Source: Thermoleophilia bacterium (GTDB lineage: Bacteria > Actinomycetota > Thermoleophilia > Gaiellales > Gaiellaceae). From it: a stretch of 5,907 bases of DNA. This document shows, in pieces, positions 1 through 5,594 of the stretch. The translations under genes were made by a program, and so were the position numbers. Every line of letters begins with the position of its first letter. Position 1 is the stretch's first letter. Below the pieces are notes generated by a model. It did no database searches. It was not told where the DNA came from and saw nothing but the letters and a program-made list of their open reading frames with translations. The stretch lies in assembly GCA_013362295.1 (NCBI GenBank), contig JABFWJ010000492.1, positions 1 to 5,907 on the forward strand, read 5' to 3'.

Positions 1-809
1 TGGCGACGAAGAAAGAACGCGCGGAAGCGGCGAAGAAGCGCGACAAGCGCTCGAAGATCCTCGTCGTCGTCGGCGCCGTCCTCCTGCTTGGGGTCGGCGC
101 CTACGAGATTCCGTCGATGTTGAAGGTCATGAACAAGAAACCGCCGGGCAACACGACCTACGATCCGGGCCCGAGCCTGACGCCGGGAGGCCTCCCGAAC
201 GTCGCAGCAGGTGCGACCCCGGGCGCCGGCGCGGGCTCCGGCGCGCTCGTCAGCTCCGATGTCCAGCCGGCTTCCGCCGCAGGGCAGCTCGTCTCGTTCT
301 GCGTCTTCGAGACGAAGAATCCGTTCGCGCCCCAGGTGTCGACGGCCGAGACCGCGGATACCGCGAGTGCGCCGACGACGGCGGACTCGAAGCAAGGCGC
401 GGACGTCCCCGCCGGCGGCACGGTCACGACCCCGACGGTGACGATCCCGACGCCCACGACGGTCACCGGCGGAGGCGTCGTCCCGTCGAACCCCCCTGCC
501 TCGACCCTGCCCACGATGACGACCCCGGCCGCGACGACCACGACGACGACCGCAACGCCGACACAGCCGGCCGTGGCGATCAAGGTGAACGGTGTCGTCT
601 CGCACGTCGGCGCACAGGGCACGTTCCCCTCGGGCGCGCCCGTCTTCCGGCTCGTAACGTGGACGAAGGACACTGCGCGGATCGCCATCGTCGGCGGTTC
701 GTATGCGACCGGCGACCCGACCCTGACCGTGCAGCTCGGCCGGCCCGTCACGCTCGAGAACCAGACCGACGGCAAGCGCTACAAGCTCGAGCTGCTCTCG
801 ACGAGCTGA
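1..809 (+). CDS. PilP-like single-pass membrane protein of the type IV pilus operon (5' edge cut)
   Basis: Likely an inner-membrane protein of the type IV pilus alignment complex, analogous to PilP. The frame is open from the window edge: it reads (N)TG-GCG-ACG-AAG, so the start codon is probably split with its first base just outside, giving about 269 residues. Seen: a Lys/Arg-rich cytoplasmic N-terminus (residues 1-19), one hydrophobic segment (about 20-36), and a long Pro/Thr/Ala/Gly-rich, probably disordered linker (about 47-190). The linker contains a KNPF motif at 106-109 and a Thr run at 179-184. A compact C-terminal domain (about 191-269) is predicted to be beta-rich, with VNGVV, PVFRLV and GKRYKLEL segments. 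The KNPF motif recalls the (R/K)DPF motif of PilP-type proteins; that comparison is from memory. Neighbours are a prepilin 3 bp downstream and pilC, which supports a pilus role. A start at the internal ATG (117) would delete the membrane anchor, so I reject it. The pilus link is fairly sure; the PilP analogy is tentative. Confidence 0.72.
   Translation, partial: ATKKERAEAAKKRDKRSKILVVVGAVLLLGVGAYEIPSMLKVMNKKPPGNTTYDPGPSLTPGGLPNVAAGATPGAGAGSGALVSSDVQPASAAGQLVSFCVFETKNPFAPQVSTAETADTASAPTTADSKQGADVPAGGTVTTPTVTIPTPTTVTGGGVVPSNPPASTLPTMTTPAATTTTTTATPTQPAVAIKVNGVVSHVGAQGTFPSGAPVFRLVTWTKDTARIAIVGGSYATGDPTLTVQLGRPVTLENQTDGKRYKLELLSTS
531..560 (+). repeat. ACG/ACC Thr-codon low-complexity tract
   Basis: A short run of near-identical ACG/ACC triplets encodes six consecutive threonines, followed by an Ala-Thr-Pro-Thr stretch in the linker of the PilP-like protein. 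The unit is a codon, so gain or loss of units keeps the frame and would only change linker length. Confidence 0.5.
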
Positions 810-812
810 CCG

Positions 813-1445
813 ATGGAGCGCGCGCAACTGACAGGCGAGGAAGGCTTCGGGCTCATCGAGCTTCTGATCGCGATGGTCGTCATGCAGATCGCGCTGCTCG
901 CGATCATCGGCGCGTTCGGCGCCAGCGCCGTCGGCCTGGCGCGGGCGAGCCGGCTCAACACGGCGGCCGTTCTCGCCGACACGCAGATCGAGCTGTACCG
1001 GGCGATGCCCTACGACGCGATCGGCCTCGACACGGCCGGCGCGCCGACGACCGGCACCTACGTCAGCGATACGAGCTTCTGCCCCTCGGGCCAGACGCCG
1101 GTCTGCGGCAACACGGCGCCCCGGAACAATGCGGGGGGCGGCTCGTGGAGCTGCACGGCGACGAGTGGCACGACCGCCGTCTCGGTGTACTTCTCCGCGA
1201 ACGGCATCAACCCGTGCGTCGCACACCGGCTCGTCTCGAGTACCACGCAGCCGCCATCGCCCGACAAGCAGACGTACTACGTCGACACGTACGTGTCGTG
1301 GGCCGCGCCGGTCACGGCATCGCGCGCCGTCAAGCAGGTGTCGGTCGTGGTGCGCAACAGCACGAACGGGCGGGCGCTCGCGAGCCAGGTCTCGACCTTC
1401 GACTGCTCCACCGGGAACCCCCTCGGCGCGGCGCCGTGCTTGTGA
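813..1445 (+). CDS. PilV-like type IV minor prepilin
   Basis: A 210-residue prepilin, expected to sit in the inner membrane until a PilD-type peptidase cleaves and methylates it, then to join the pilus, probably as a minor or tip subunit. Seen: a short 11-residue leader (MERAQLTGEEG) and the class III cleavage motif G11|F12-G-L-I-E16, with Glu at +5. A hydrophobic N-terminal helix follows (about 14-40), continuing as an amphipathic stretch (ASRLNTAAVLADTQIELYRAMPYDAI). The rest is a polar C-terminal domain with six cysteines (90, 98, 114, 135, 198, 209). Leader, helix and spacing match PilV/PilE-type N-methylation proteins. The ATG lies 3 bp after the upstream stop, without a clear Shine-Dalgarno, so translational coupling is likely. 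The globular part is too divergent for me to say which minor pilin it is; a pseudopilin of a type II secretion system is the alternative, but pilC-type genes do not separate the two. Confidence 0.87.
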   Translation: MERAQLTGEEGFGLIELLIAMVVMQIALLAIIGAFGASAVGLARASRLNTAAVLADTQIELYRAMPYDAIGLDTAGAPTTGTYVSDTSFCPSGQTPVCGNTAPRNNAGGGSWSCTATSGTTAVSVYFSANGINPCVAHRLVSSTTQPPSPDKQTYYVDTYVSWAAPVTASRAVKQVSVVVRNSTNGRALASQVSTFDCSTGNPLGAAPCL

Positions 1446-1475
1446 CGACCGTGCCTGTAACCGATCTGGAGGACC

Positions 1476-2687
1476 ATGGCCGCGTTCGCCTATAGCGCGA
1501 TCAACGCCTCGGGCTACCTCTCCGAGGGAGAGATCCACGCGCCGACGGAGACCGCCGCGCGCGAACAGCTGCGCATCCGCGGCCTGCTCGCGGAGCGCGT
1601 CGTCGAGCTGCCGTCGGCCGGCGAAGACGGCGTTCGCACCGCCTTCAAGAAGATCAAGCCGAAGTCACTACAGATCTTCTCGCGTCAGTTCGCGACGATG
1701 ATCGAGGCCGGCCTCAGCGTCGTCGCCGCGCTCGTCATCCTCGAGGACCAGACCGACGACAAGTACCTCGCGCAGGTGATCGGCGAGTTGCGGGCCGACG
1801 TCGAAGGCGGTCTCCTGCTCAGCCAGGCGATGGACCGGCACCCGAAGGTGTTCACGCGTCTGTTCGTCTCGATGGTCGAGTCGGGCGAGGCGGCCGGGAT
1901 CCTCGACCAGGTGCTCGACCGCATGGCGTTCCAGATCGAGCGGGAAACGAAGCTGAAGAGCCGCGTCAAGGGCGCGATGATGTACCCGACGATGGTGCTC
2001 GTGTTCGCGAGCCTCGTGCTCACGGGCATGCTGCTCTTCCTCGTCCCGTTCTTCAGCAAGGTCTTCCTGACGCTGGGTGGCAAGCTGCCGACGCTCACCC
2101 AGTGGGTGGTGAACGCTTCGAACTTCATGAAGCACGACTGGTACCTGATGATCGCGTTCGGCCTCGGCTCGTACTTCGGGTTCAAGAAGTGGCGCAGGAC
2201 CGCGCACGGCCGCCGCAACTGGGACCGCTTCAAGCTCAAGCTGCCCATGAAGATCGGCGACGTCGTGCTCAAGATCACGATGGCGCGGTTCTCACGCACG
2301 TTCTCGACGCTCGTTGCCGCCGGCGTCGACATCATCGGCGCGATCGAGATCACGGCTCAGACCGCGGGCAACTGGGTCGTCGAGTCGGCCCTGATCGAGG
2401 CGAAGCAGCGCGTGCACGAGGGCGTGCCGATCTCGCAGCCGCTCGTCGAGAACGACGTCTTCCCGCCGATGGTCTCGCAGATGATCAAGGTCGGCGAGGA
2501 GACCGGAGAGCTCGACAAGATGCTCGGCAAGATCGCGGACTTCTACGAGGAAGAGGTCGACGCGTCGATCGAGACCCTCACGAGCATCATCGAGCCGATC
2601 ATGATGATCGGCGTCGGTCTGATGGTCGGCGTGATCATCATCGCGATGTACCTGCCGATGTTCAAGATGCTCTCGCTCGTCCACTAA
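1476..2687 (+). CDS. pilC: PilC, type IV pilus inner-membrane platform protein (T2SSF family)
   Basis: Polytopic platform protein that couples the cytoplasmic PilB/PilT ATPases to insertion and removal of pilins in the inner membrane. Its 403 residues match the usual PilC length of about 400. Seen: an N-terminal cytoplasmic region (1-60) with the family opening FAYSAINASGYLSEGEI. First T2SSF domain at about 66-190, with FSRQFATMIEAGLS (68-81), SMVESGEAAGILDQVL (132-147) and KSRVKGAMMYPTMVL ahead of a membrane helix (about 168-192). LPTLTQ at 204-209 and a second helix at about 222-236. The second domain (about 270-390) repeats the pattern: FSRTFSTLVAAGVD (272-285), MIKVGEETGELDKML (336-350), and a last helix at about 371-394 in the conserved IIEPIMMIGVG context. 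All hallmark glycines and GE motifs are present, so it looks intact. GGAGG (1468-1472) lies only 3 bp before the ATG. It follows the prepilin by 30 bp, same operon. GspF of type II secretion is the alternative name. Confidence 0.96.
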   Translation: MAAFAYSAINASGYLSEGEIHAPTETAAREQLRIRGLLAERVVELPSAGEDGVRTAFKKIKPKSLQIFSRQFATMIEAGLSVVAALVILEDQTDDKYLAQVIGELRADVEGGLLLSQAMDRHPKVFTRLFVSMVESGEAAGILDQVLDRMAFQIERETKLKSRVKGAMMYPTMVLVFASLVLTGMLLFLVPFFSKVFLTLGGKLPTLTQWVVNASNFMKHDWYLMIAFGLGSYFGFKKWRRTAHGRRNWDRFKLKLPMKIGDVVLKITMARFSRTFSTLVAAGVDIIGAIEITAQTAGNWVVESALIEAKQRVHEGVPISQPLVENDVFPPMVSQMIKVGEETGELDKMLGKIADFYEEEVDASIETLTSIIEPIMMIGVGLMVGVIIIAMYLPMFKMLSLVH

Positions 2688-2688
2688 C

Positions 2689-2710
2689 CGTCGCCGCCCG
2701 CCGGCAGACG
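2689..2710 (+). terminator. GC-rich hairpin after pilC, candidate terminator without U-tract
   Basis: Starting 2 bp after the pilC stop, CGTCGCCG (2689-2696) pairs with CGGC-A-GACG (2702-2710). This gives 8 base pairs with one bulged A (2706) and a 5-nt loop. No T-run follows. Many actinobacterial intrinsic terminators lack a strong U-tract, so this is a plausible but unproven operon end. Confidence 0.35.
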
Positions 2711-2716
2711 AGGGTG

Positions 2717-2722
2717 TAGCAT
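2717..2722 (+). promoter_or_regulatory. Possible -10 element (TAGCAT) for the propeller gene
   Basis: TAGCAT matches the -10 consensus TATAAT at four of six positions. It lies just after the pilC hairpin and would place a transcript start about 45 bp before the ATG at 2774. No convincing -35 is seen. It is supported mainly by position in the 86-bp gap between the two genes. Confidence 0.22.
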
Positions 2723-2757
2723 CCGAGGCCGAAGCCGACGTGGATCCGGGAGGCGTC

Positions 2758-2764
2758 GAGGAAG
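2758..2764 (+). promoter_or_regulatory. Ribosome binding site of the propeller gene
   Basis: GAGGAAG lies 9 bp before ATG 2774. An in-frame TAG at 2717-2719 limits the gene to starts after that point, so this site and stop together fix the start at 2774. Confidence 0.6.
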
Positions 2765-2773
2765 TCAGGTCGG

Positions 2774-3817
2774 ATGCAGATCGCATCGTCCAGTGTCGTC
2801 GTCGTGCTTGCCCTCGCGCTGGCCGCCGCGTCGTCGCCCTCGGGTGCGTCGCAGCTCGGCCGAGGGGCACGTGAGCCAGGCCCTCTGCGCGGCGTTGCGC
2901 CACGGGGTGAGACCGGACTGCATCTCCTGGTCGCGGCCAAGCCTCCGCTCGTCGTGGATGTGGACAGCGGCCGCGTTACCTCCCTTCAGGGCGTCCGATC
3001 ACCACGTCGCGGGCCTCTGCGGATCGTCGGCGTCGGCGGCCGCTCCGCGGTCGTCGTTGCTCAGGCCCGCTGGCGTCGTGCCGACCTCTACGGCGTTCGC
3101 GGCAGCACGCCGAGGATCGCGGCGCTCGGCACCGGCTCGGACGTGGCTCCGGCCGCGGGCGGCTCGTCGGTCTGGGTCAAGAGCGTCCGGTCCAACCGTT
3201 GCGCGCTGCGACAGGTGACGCTCGACGGGCGCCTGATCGGCGCGCGGCGTGTGTTCCCGTGTGCAGCGACGATCCAGACAGCAGGTTCAGTCGGTCTCGT
3301 CGTGAACCGTACGCGGGTGATCGACCCGCGCACCGGGCGCACTCGGCTTCGGACACGGTGGGGTGTGCTCGCCGCGGCCGGACAGAAGCTCGTGCTCGCG
3401 GGTCCCGACGACACGTTCGTCGTCCACGACGCTGCGACCAACACGCAACGGCGTCTGGCCTGGCCTCATACCGTGGGACGTCTCGACGAGCCCGCTGTCG
3501 ATCCGCGCGGGCGCTTTGTGGCGGTGGCGTTCGCCAACCCCGCTTGGCGCGGCGGGGCAGAGCAGGCCCTCGATGTTTGGCTCATCGACACGACGACGAT
3601 GCGCCTGACGGAAGTACCGAGTATGCCGATCTTCGTCTCGCTCAAGTTCACGAGCATGACGTGGACGAGCGACGGGCGCCTCATCCTGCTCGCCCAAGCG
3701 GACGGACGCGATGCCGTCGCAATCTGGACCCCCGGCGAGGCGCAGCTTGTCGTCAAGACGCTGCGCCTCCCGGCGCGGGGCAACAGCGGCAGCGACTCAT
3801 TCGCAGTGCTGCGCTAG
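2774..3817 (+). CDS. Probably secreted beta-propeller-like protein of unknown function
   Basis: Function not recognised. The 347 residues begin with a hydrophobic stretch (about 7-20) and an ASS/SGAS region that could be a signal peptide cleaved near residue 26, although the n-region lacks a positive charge. The rest shows repeated strand-rich units of the type 'hydrophobic strand, DP-G or D-TG turn, strand': about 48-73 (VVDVDSGRVTSL), 83-110, 124-161, 174-193 (VIDPRTGRTRLR), 197-231 (VVHDAATNTQRRL), 240-282 (VDPRGRFVAVAF, then VWLIDTTTMRLTEV) and 294-330 (WTSDGRLILLAQ, then VAIWTPGEAQL). About seven such units suggest a seven-bladed WD40/TolB-like propeller; this is pattern reading, not a domain hit. 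Two cysteines (143, 163) could form a disulfide after export. It has its own ribosome site 86 bp after pilC and converges on the small gene at 3828 with a 10-bp gap. Location beside pilus genes does not prove a pilus role. Confidence 0.78.
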   Translation: MQIASSSVVVVLALALAAASSPSGASQLGRGAREPGPLRGVAPRGETGLHLLVAAKPPLVVDVDSGRVTSLQGVRSPRRGPLRIVGVGGRSAVVVAQARWRRADLYGVRGSTPRIAALGTGSDVAPAAGGSSVWVKSVRSNRCALRQVTLDGRLIGARRVFPCAATIQTAGSVGLVVNRTRVIDPRTGRTRLRTRWGVLAAAGQKLVLAGPDDTFVVHDAATNTQRRLAWPHTVGRLDEPAVDPRGRFVAVAFANPAWRGGAEQALDVWLIDTTTMRLTEVPSMPIFVSLKFTSMTWTSDGRLILLAQADGRDAVAIWTPGEAQLVVKTLRLPARGNSGSDSFAVLR

Positions 3818-3827
3818 CGGATGTCCC

Positions 3828-4049
3828 TTATCGAGATCGTGCTGCCGAGCGTTCGAGCGCCGCGGCGAGCTCGCGGCGAACCGCCCGCAGCTCTCGCTTG
3901 AGGTCGCGTAGGCCGGCCGGCTGTGCGCCGCCCGCTTGGAGCACGTAGAGCCGCCGCCGGCGCTCCTCGAGCCTGTCGAGGAGCGCTGCGACGTACCGCT
4001 GATGCTCACGGCGCGTATGGGGCAGAAGTGCCTGTGTGACCGTTGCCAT
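3828..4049 (-). CDS. Small Arg-rich helical-hairpin protein coupled to the efflux pump gene
   Basis: Function unknown. This 73-residue protein starts one base after the pump stop codon (TGA-C-ATG on the minus strand), so translation is probably coupled. A weak AGGCGG (4056-4061) lies 6 bp before the ATG. Seen: two Leu/Arg/Glu-rich segments with helical character (about 12-38 and 46-70) separated by a Gly/Pro turn (AGGAQPAG, 39-46), suggesting a short antiparallel coiled coil. It has 16 Arg and one Lys against eight acidic residues, so it is strongly basic. No membrane segment, signal peptide or cysteine is visible. Most codons in the middle end in G or C, like the neighbouring genes, which supports real coding. 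It could be a cytoplasmic partner of the pump or a nucleic-acid-binding protein; both are guesses. The main doubt is whether so short a frame is expressed; the tight junction with the pump argues that it is. Confidence 0.62.
   Translation of the reverse strand: MATVTQALLPHTRREHQRYVAALLDRLEERRRRLYVLQAGGAQPAGLRDLKRELRAVRRELAAALERSAARSR
3960..3986. repeat. Perfect 11-bp inverted repeat with 5-nt loop
   Basis: GCGCTCCTCGA (3960-3970) and TCGAGGAGCGC (3976-3986) are exact reverse complements around a 5-base loop. The repeat lies inside the small coupled gene, where it encodes a Leu-Leu-Asp-Arg-Leu-Glu-Glu-Arg stretch. It would form a very stable hairpin in either transcript. Because CTC (Leu) and GAG (Glu) are reverse complements and favoured codons here, it may be a by-product of coding a Leu/Glu helix. 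Confidence 0.8.
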
Positions 4050-4050
4050 G

Positions 4051-5520
4051 TCAGGCCGCCTGCTCGAGCGGTGCCGGCTCGGGCATGTCGACTGCGTCCG
4101 GCGCTCGCTCGCCTGTTGCCGGAGCCGGTCGCAGGAACGCCGCCGCGATTGCGGCGCCGACGACGAGCAGCGCCGTCAGCGAGAGCAGCGCGATCCGGAA
4201 GCCGTGGTCGAGCGCGGCCAAGCTGCCCGCGGGTGCGGCGCCGTAGTGCTTGGTCGCGGCTCCCGCGACCGCCGTCGCCGCAGCGATGCCGATCGCTCCG
4301 CCGAACTGACGCCTCGAGATCATGACGCCTGAGGCAACACCCGCATCGCTGCGGTCGACGCCCGCGAGCCCGCCGATCGTCACCGGGACGAACGAGAGTC
4401 CCATCCCGGCGCCGCCGAGGACGAACGCCGGGAAGAGATCCCAGAAGTACTGCCCTTCGACCGGCAGGCGGGTCAAGAGACCGACCGACAACGCCGACGT
4501 CAACAGTCCCGCCGTCAACGTGGCGCGGACGCCGATCCGGCCGACGACGACCTGCGCGATATTCGAGACGACGACGACCGTGCCGGCGAAGGCGACGAAG
4601 GCGACACCGCTCTGCATCGCGCTGTAGCCGAGGATGTTCTGCAGGTAGAGGGCGAGCAGGAAGAACTCGGAGAAGGCGACGGCACCGATGATCGCCATCG
4701 AGAGGTTCGCTGCGGCGAGCGTCCGCTGCCGGAACAGGCGCAGCGGTAGGAGCGGCCAGGGCGAGCGCGCCTCGAACACGACGAACGCGGCCAGCAGAGC
4801 GACGGCGCCGGCGAGTGAGCCGATGGTCGCGGGGGTTGTCCAGCCGTCGCTCGTTGCGCGCGTGAGCGCATAGACGAGCAGCATGAGCCCCGAAGTGGCG
4901 GTTGCCGCGCCGCGCAGGTCGAAGTGGCGGTGTCCGAGGTCGGAGCGGCTTTCCCTGAGGAGAACCGGGGCGAGCAGCGCGGCGGCGATGCCGACCGGGA
5001 CGTTGACAAAGAAGATCCACGACCAGTTCAGATAGCTCGTGAGCACGCCGCCGAGCAGCACCCCGGCTGCAGCGCCGCTCCCGGACGCCGCCCCGTAGAT
5101 CCCGAGGGCGAGATTACGGTCGCGACCCTCGAGAAACGTCGTGACCAGAAGCGACAGCGCCGCAGGAGCAAGCAGGGCTCCTCCGAGCCCTTGCACGGCG
5201 CGGAAGACGATCAGTGACCCTTCGGACCAGGCGATGCCGCAGAGCAGCGAGCTCGCAGCGAAGAGCAGTAAGCCGCCGATGAACAGGCGCCGGCGCCCCA
5301 GCAGGTCCGCGAGCCGGCCGCCGAGGAGGAGGGCTCCTCCGAAGAAGATCGCGTAGGCGGAGACGACCCACTGCAGGCTCGACTGCGAGAACCCGAGATC
5401 GCGTTTGATCGAGGGCAGGGCGACGTTCACGATCGCCACGTCGAGGATGACCATGAACTGCGCCGTCACGATCAGAGCGAGCGCGCTCCAGCGGCGCCCG
5501 CCGCTTGTAGCGACTCGCAT
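4051..5520 (-). CDS. DHA2-family (EmrB/QacA type) MFS drug efflux transporter
   Basis: Proton-driven multidrug efflux pump of the inner membrane with 14 predicted helices; 489 residues, usual for the family. Seen from the N-terminus: TM1 with the DHA motif LDVAIVNVALPSI (26-38; Asp27 is the conserved membrane acid), motif A GGRLADLLGRRR (67-78), motif B RAVQGLGGALLAP (107-119), and motif C in TM5 in the GVLLGG form (153-158), with Val where some family members have Pro. WSWIFFVNVPVG follows at 166-177. The extra central helix pair (about 207-260) marks the 14-helix DHA2 group. TM14 ends near 463, followed by a 26-residue Pro/Ala-rich cytoplasmic tail. I chose ATG 5520, nine codons inside the longest frame, because a full GGAGGT lies 6 bp upstream; the earlier ATG (5547) falls in the operator. 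It diverges from a MarR gene and probably shares an operon with the small gene downstream. The substrate cannot be read from sequence. Confidence 0.94.
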   Translation of the reverse strand: MRVATSGGRRWSALALIVTAQFMVILDVAIVNVALPSIKRDLGFSQSSLQWVVSAYAIFFGGALLLGGRLADLLGRRRLFIGGLLLFAASSLLCGIAWSEGSLIVFRAVQGLGGALLAPAALSLLVTTFLEGRDRNLALGIYGAASGSGAAAGVLLGGVLTSYLNWSWIFFVNVPVGIAAALLAPVLLRESRSDLGHRHFDLRGAATATSGLMLLVYALTRATSDGWTTPATIGSLAGAVALLAAFVVFEARSPWPLLPLRLFRQRTLAAANLSMAIIGAVAFSEFFLLALYLQNILGYSAMQSGVAFVAFAGTVVVVSNIAQVVVGRIGVRATLTAGLLTSALSVGLLTRLPVEGQYFWDLFPAFVLGGAGMGLSFVPVTIGGLAGVDRSDAGVASGVMISRRQFGGAIGIAAATAVAGAATKHYGAAPAGSLAALDHGFRIALLSLTALLVVGAAIAAAFLRPAPATGERAPDAVDMPEPAPLEQAA

Positions 5521-5526
5521 TAGTTG

Positions 5527-5532
5527 ACCTCC
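5527..5532 (-). promoter_or_regulatory. Strong Shine-Dalgarno of the efflux gene (decides its start)
   Basis: On the minus strand GGAGGT ends 6 bp before ATG 5520, an ideal spacing. The alternative ATG at 5547 would put this site inside the coding sequence and would itself lie inside the inverted repeat. Confidence 0.85.
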
Positions 5533-5538
5533 ATAATC

Positions 5539-5553
5539 GTTGATCATATCAAC
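5539..5553. promoter_or_regulatory. MarR-type operator: perfect 6-3-6 inverted repeat (site 1)
   Basis: GTTGAT-CAT-ATCAAC is a perfect palindrome with a 3-bp centre, located between the divergent pump and MarR genes. Size and TTGAT/ATCAA half-sites fit operators of dimeric MarR-family winged-helix regulators. It overlaps the likely pump -10, so binding would block pump transcription. Its use by the adjacent MarR is inferred. Confidence 0.72.
5543..5548 (-). promoter_or_regulatory. Likely -10 element of the efflux gene promoter (TATGAT)
   Basis: On the minus strand TATGAT matches TATAAT at five of six positions. It predicts a transcript start near 5536 and a short leader of about 16 nt that just includes the GGAGGT. 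A -35 at the standard spacing is weak; TTGATG at 5563-5568 is 14 bp away, which is short. Confidence 0.5.
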
Positions 5554-5563
5554 AATCTACACC

Positions 5564-5576
5564 ATCAAACGTTGAC
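5564..5576. promoter_or_regulatory. Second operator-like inverted repeat (site 2)
   Basis: ATCAAACGTTGAC contains TCAA-ACG-TTGA, the same half-sites and 3-bp spacing as site 1 but in opposite order. Its centre is 24 bp from that of site 1. It lies between the -35 and -10 positions of the likely MarR promoter, consistent with autoregulation. Confidence 0.5.
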
Positions 5577-5581
5577 GGCGC

Positions 5582-5587
5582 TACACT
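5582..5587 (+). promoter_or_regulatory. Likely -10 element of the marR-type gene (TACACT), leaderless transcript
   Basis: TACACT matches TATAAT at four of six positions and ends 7 bp before GTG 5595, the usual distance from -10 to transcript start. The 20 bases before the GTG contain no purine-rich ribosome site, which fits a leaderless mRNA beginning at or next to the start codon. The -35 region (around 5559-5564) is not recognisable. Confidence 0.5.
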
Positions 5588-5594
5588 TCTTCCC

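Noticed and set aside
531..560. Microsatellite or CRISPR-like repeat
   Set aside because: Only codon-level Thr repetition with no spacers; it is best seen as a linker-coding tract.
158..775. Antisense frame over the PilP-like gene
   Set aside because: The Val/Gly-rich product is the complement of the Thr/Pro repeat region; the sense frame has an anchor helix and operon context.
659..1701. Arg-rich plus-strand frames overlapping the prepilin and pilC
   Set aside because: Off-frame shadows of clear pilus genes, very rich in Arg, with no ribosome sites or domain patterns.
1685..2903. Antisense frames over pilC and the start of the propeller gene
   Set aside because: They mirror the pilC codons, giving His/Arg/Asp-rich or Ser/Arg-rich products, and pilC is intact and convincing.
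3802..3813. CGCAG-TG-CTGCG as a terminator of the propeller gene
   Set aside because: Five-bp stem with a 2-nt loop, inside the coding end and without a T-run; too weak.
3797..5020. Long open frame on the minus strand in another frame over the pump gene
   Set aside because: Its product is Arg/Pro/Ala-rich with no recognisable domain and it overlaps the pump, which has all DHA2 motifs. Long spurious frames are expected in GC-rich coding DNA.
5572..5587. TTGACG (5572-5577) as the -35 paired with TACACT for the MarR promoter
   Set aside because: Only 4 bp separate the two hexamers, far from the 16-18 bp needed; the TTGAC is better explained as an operator half-site.
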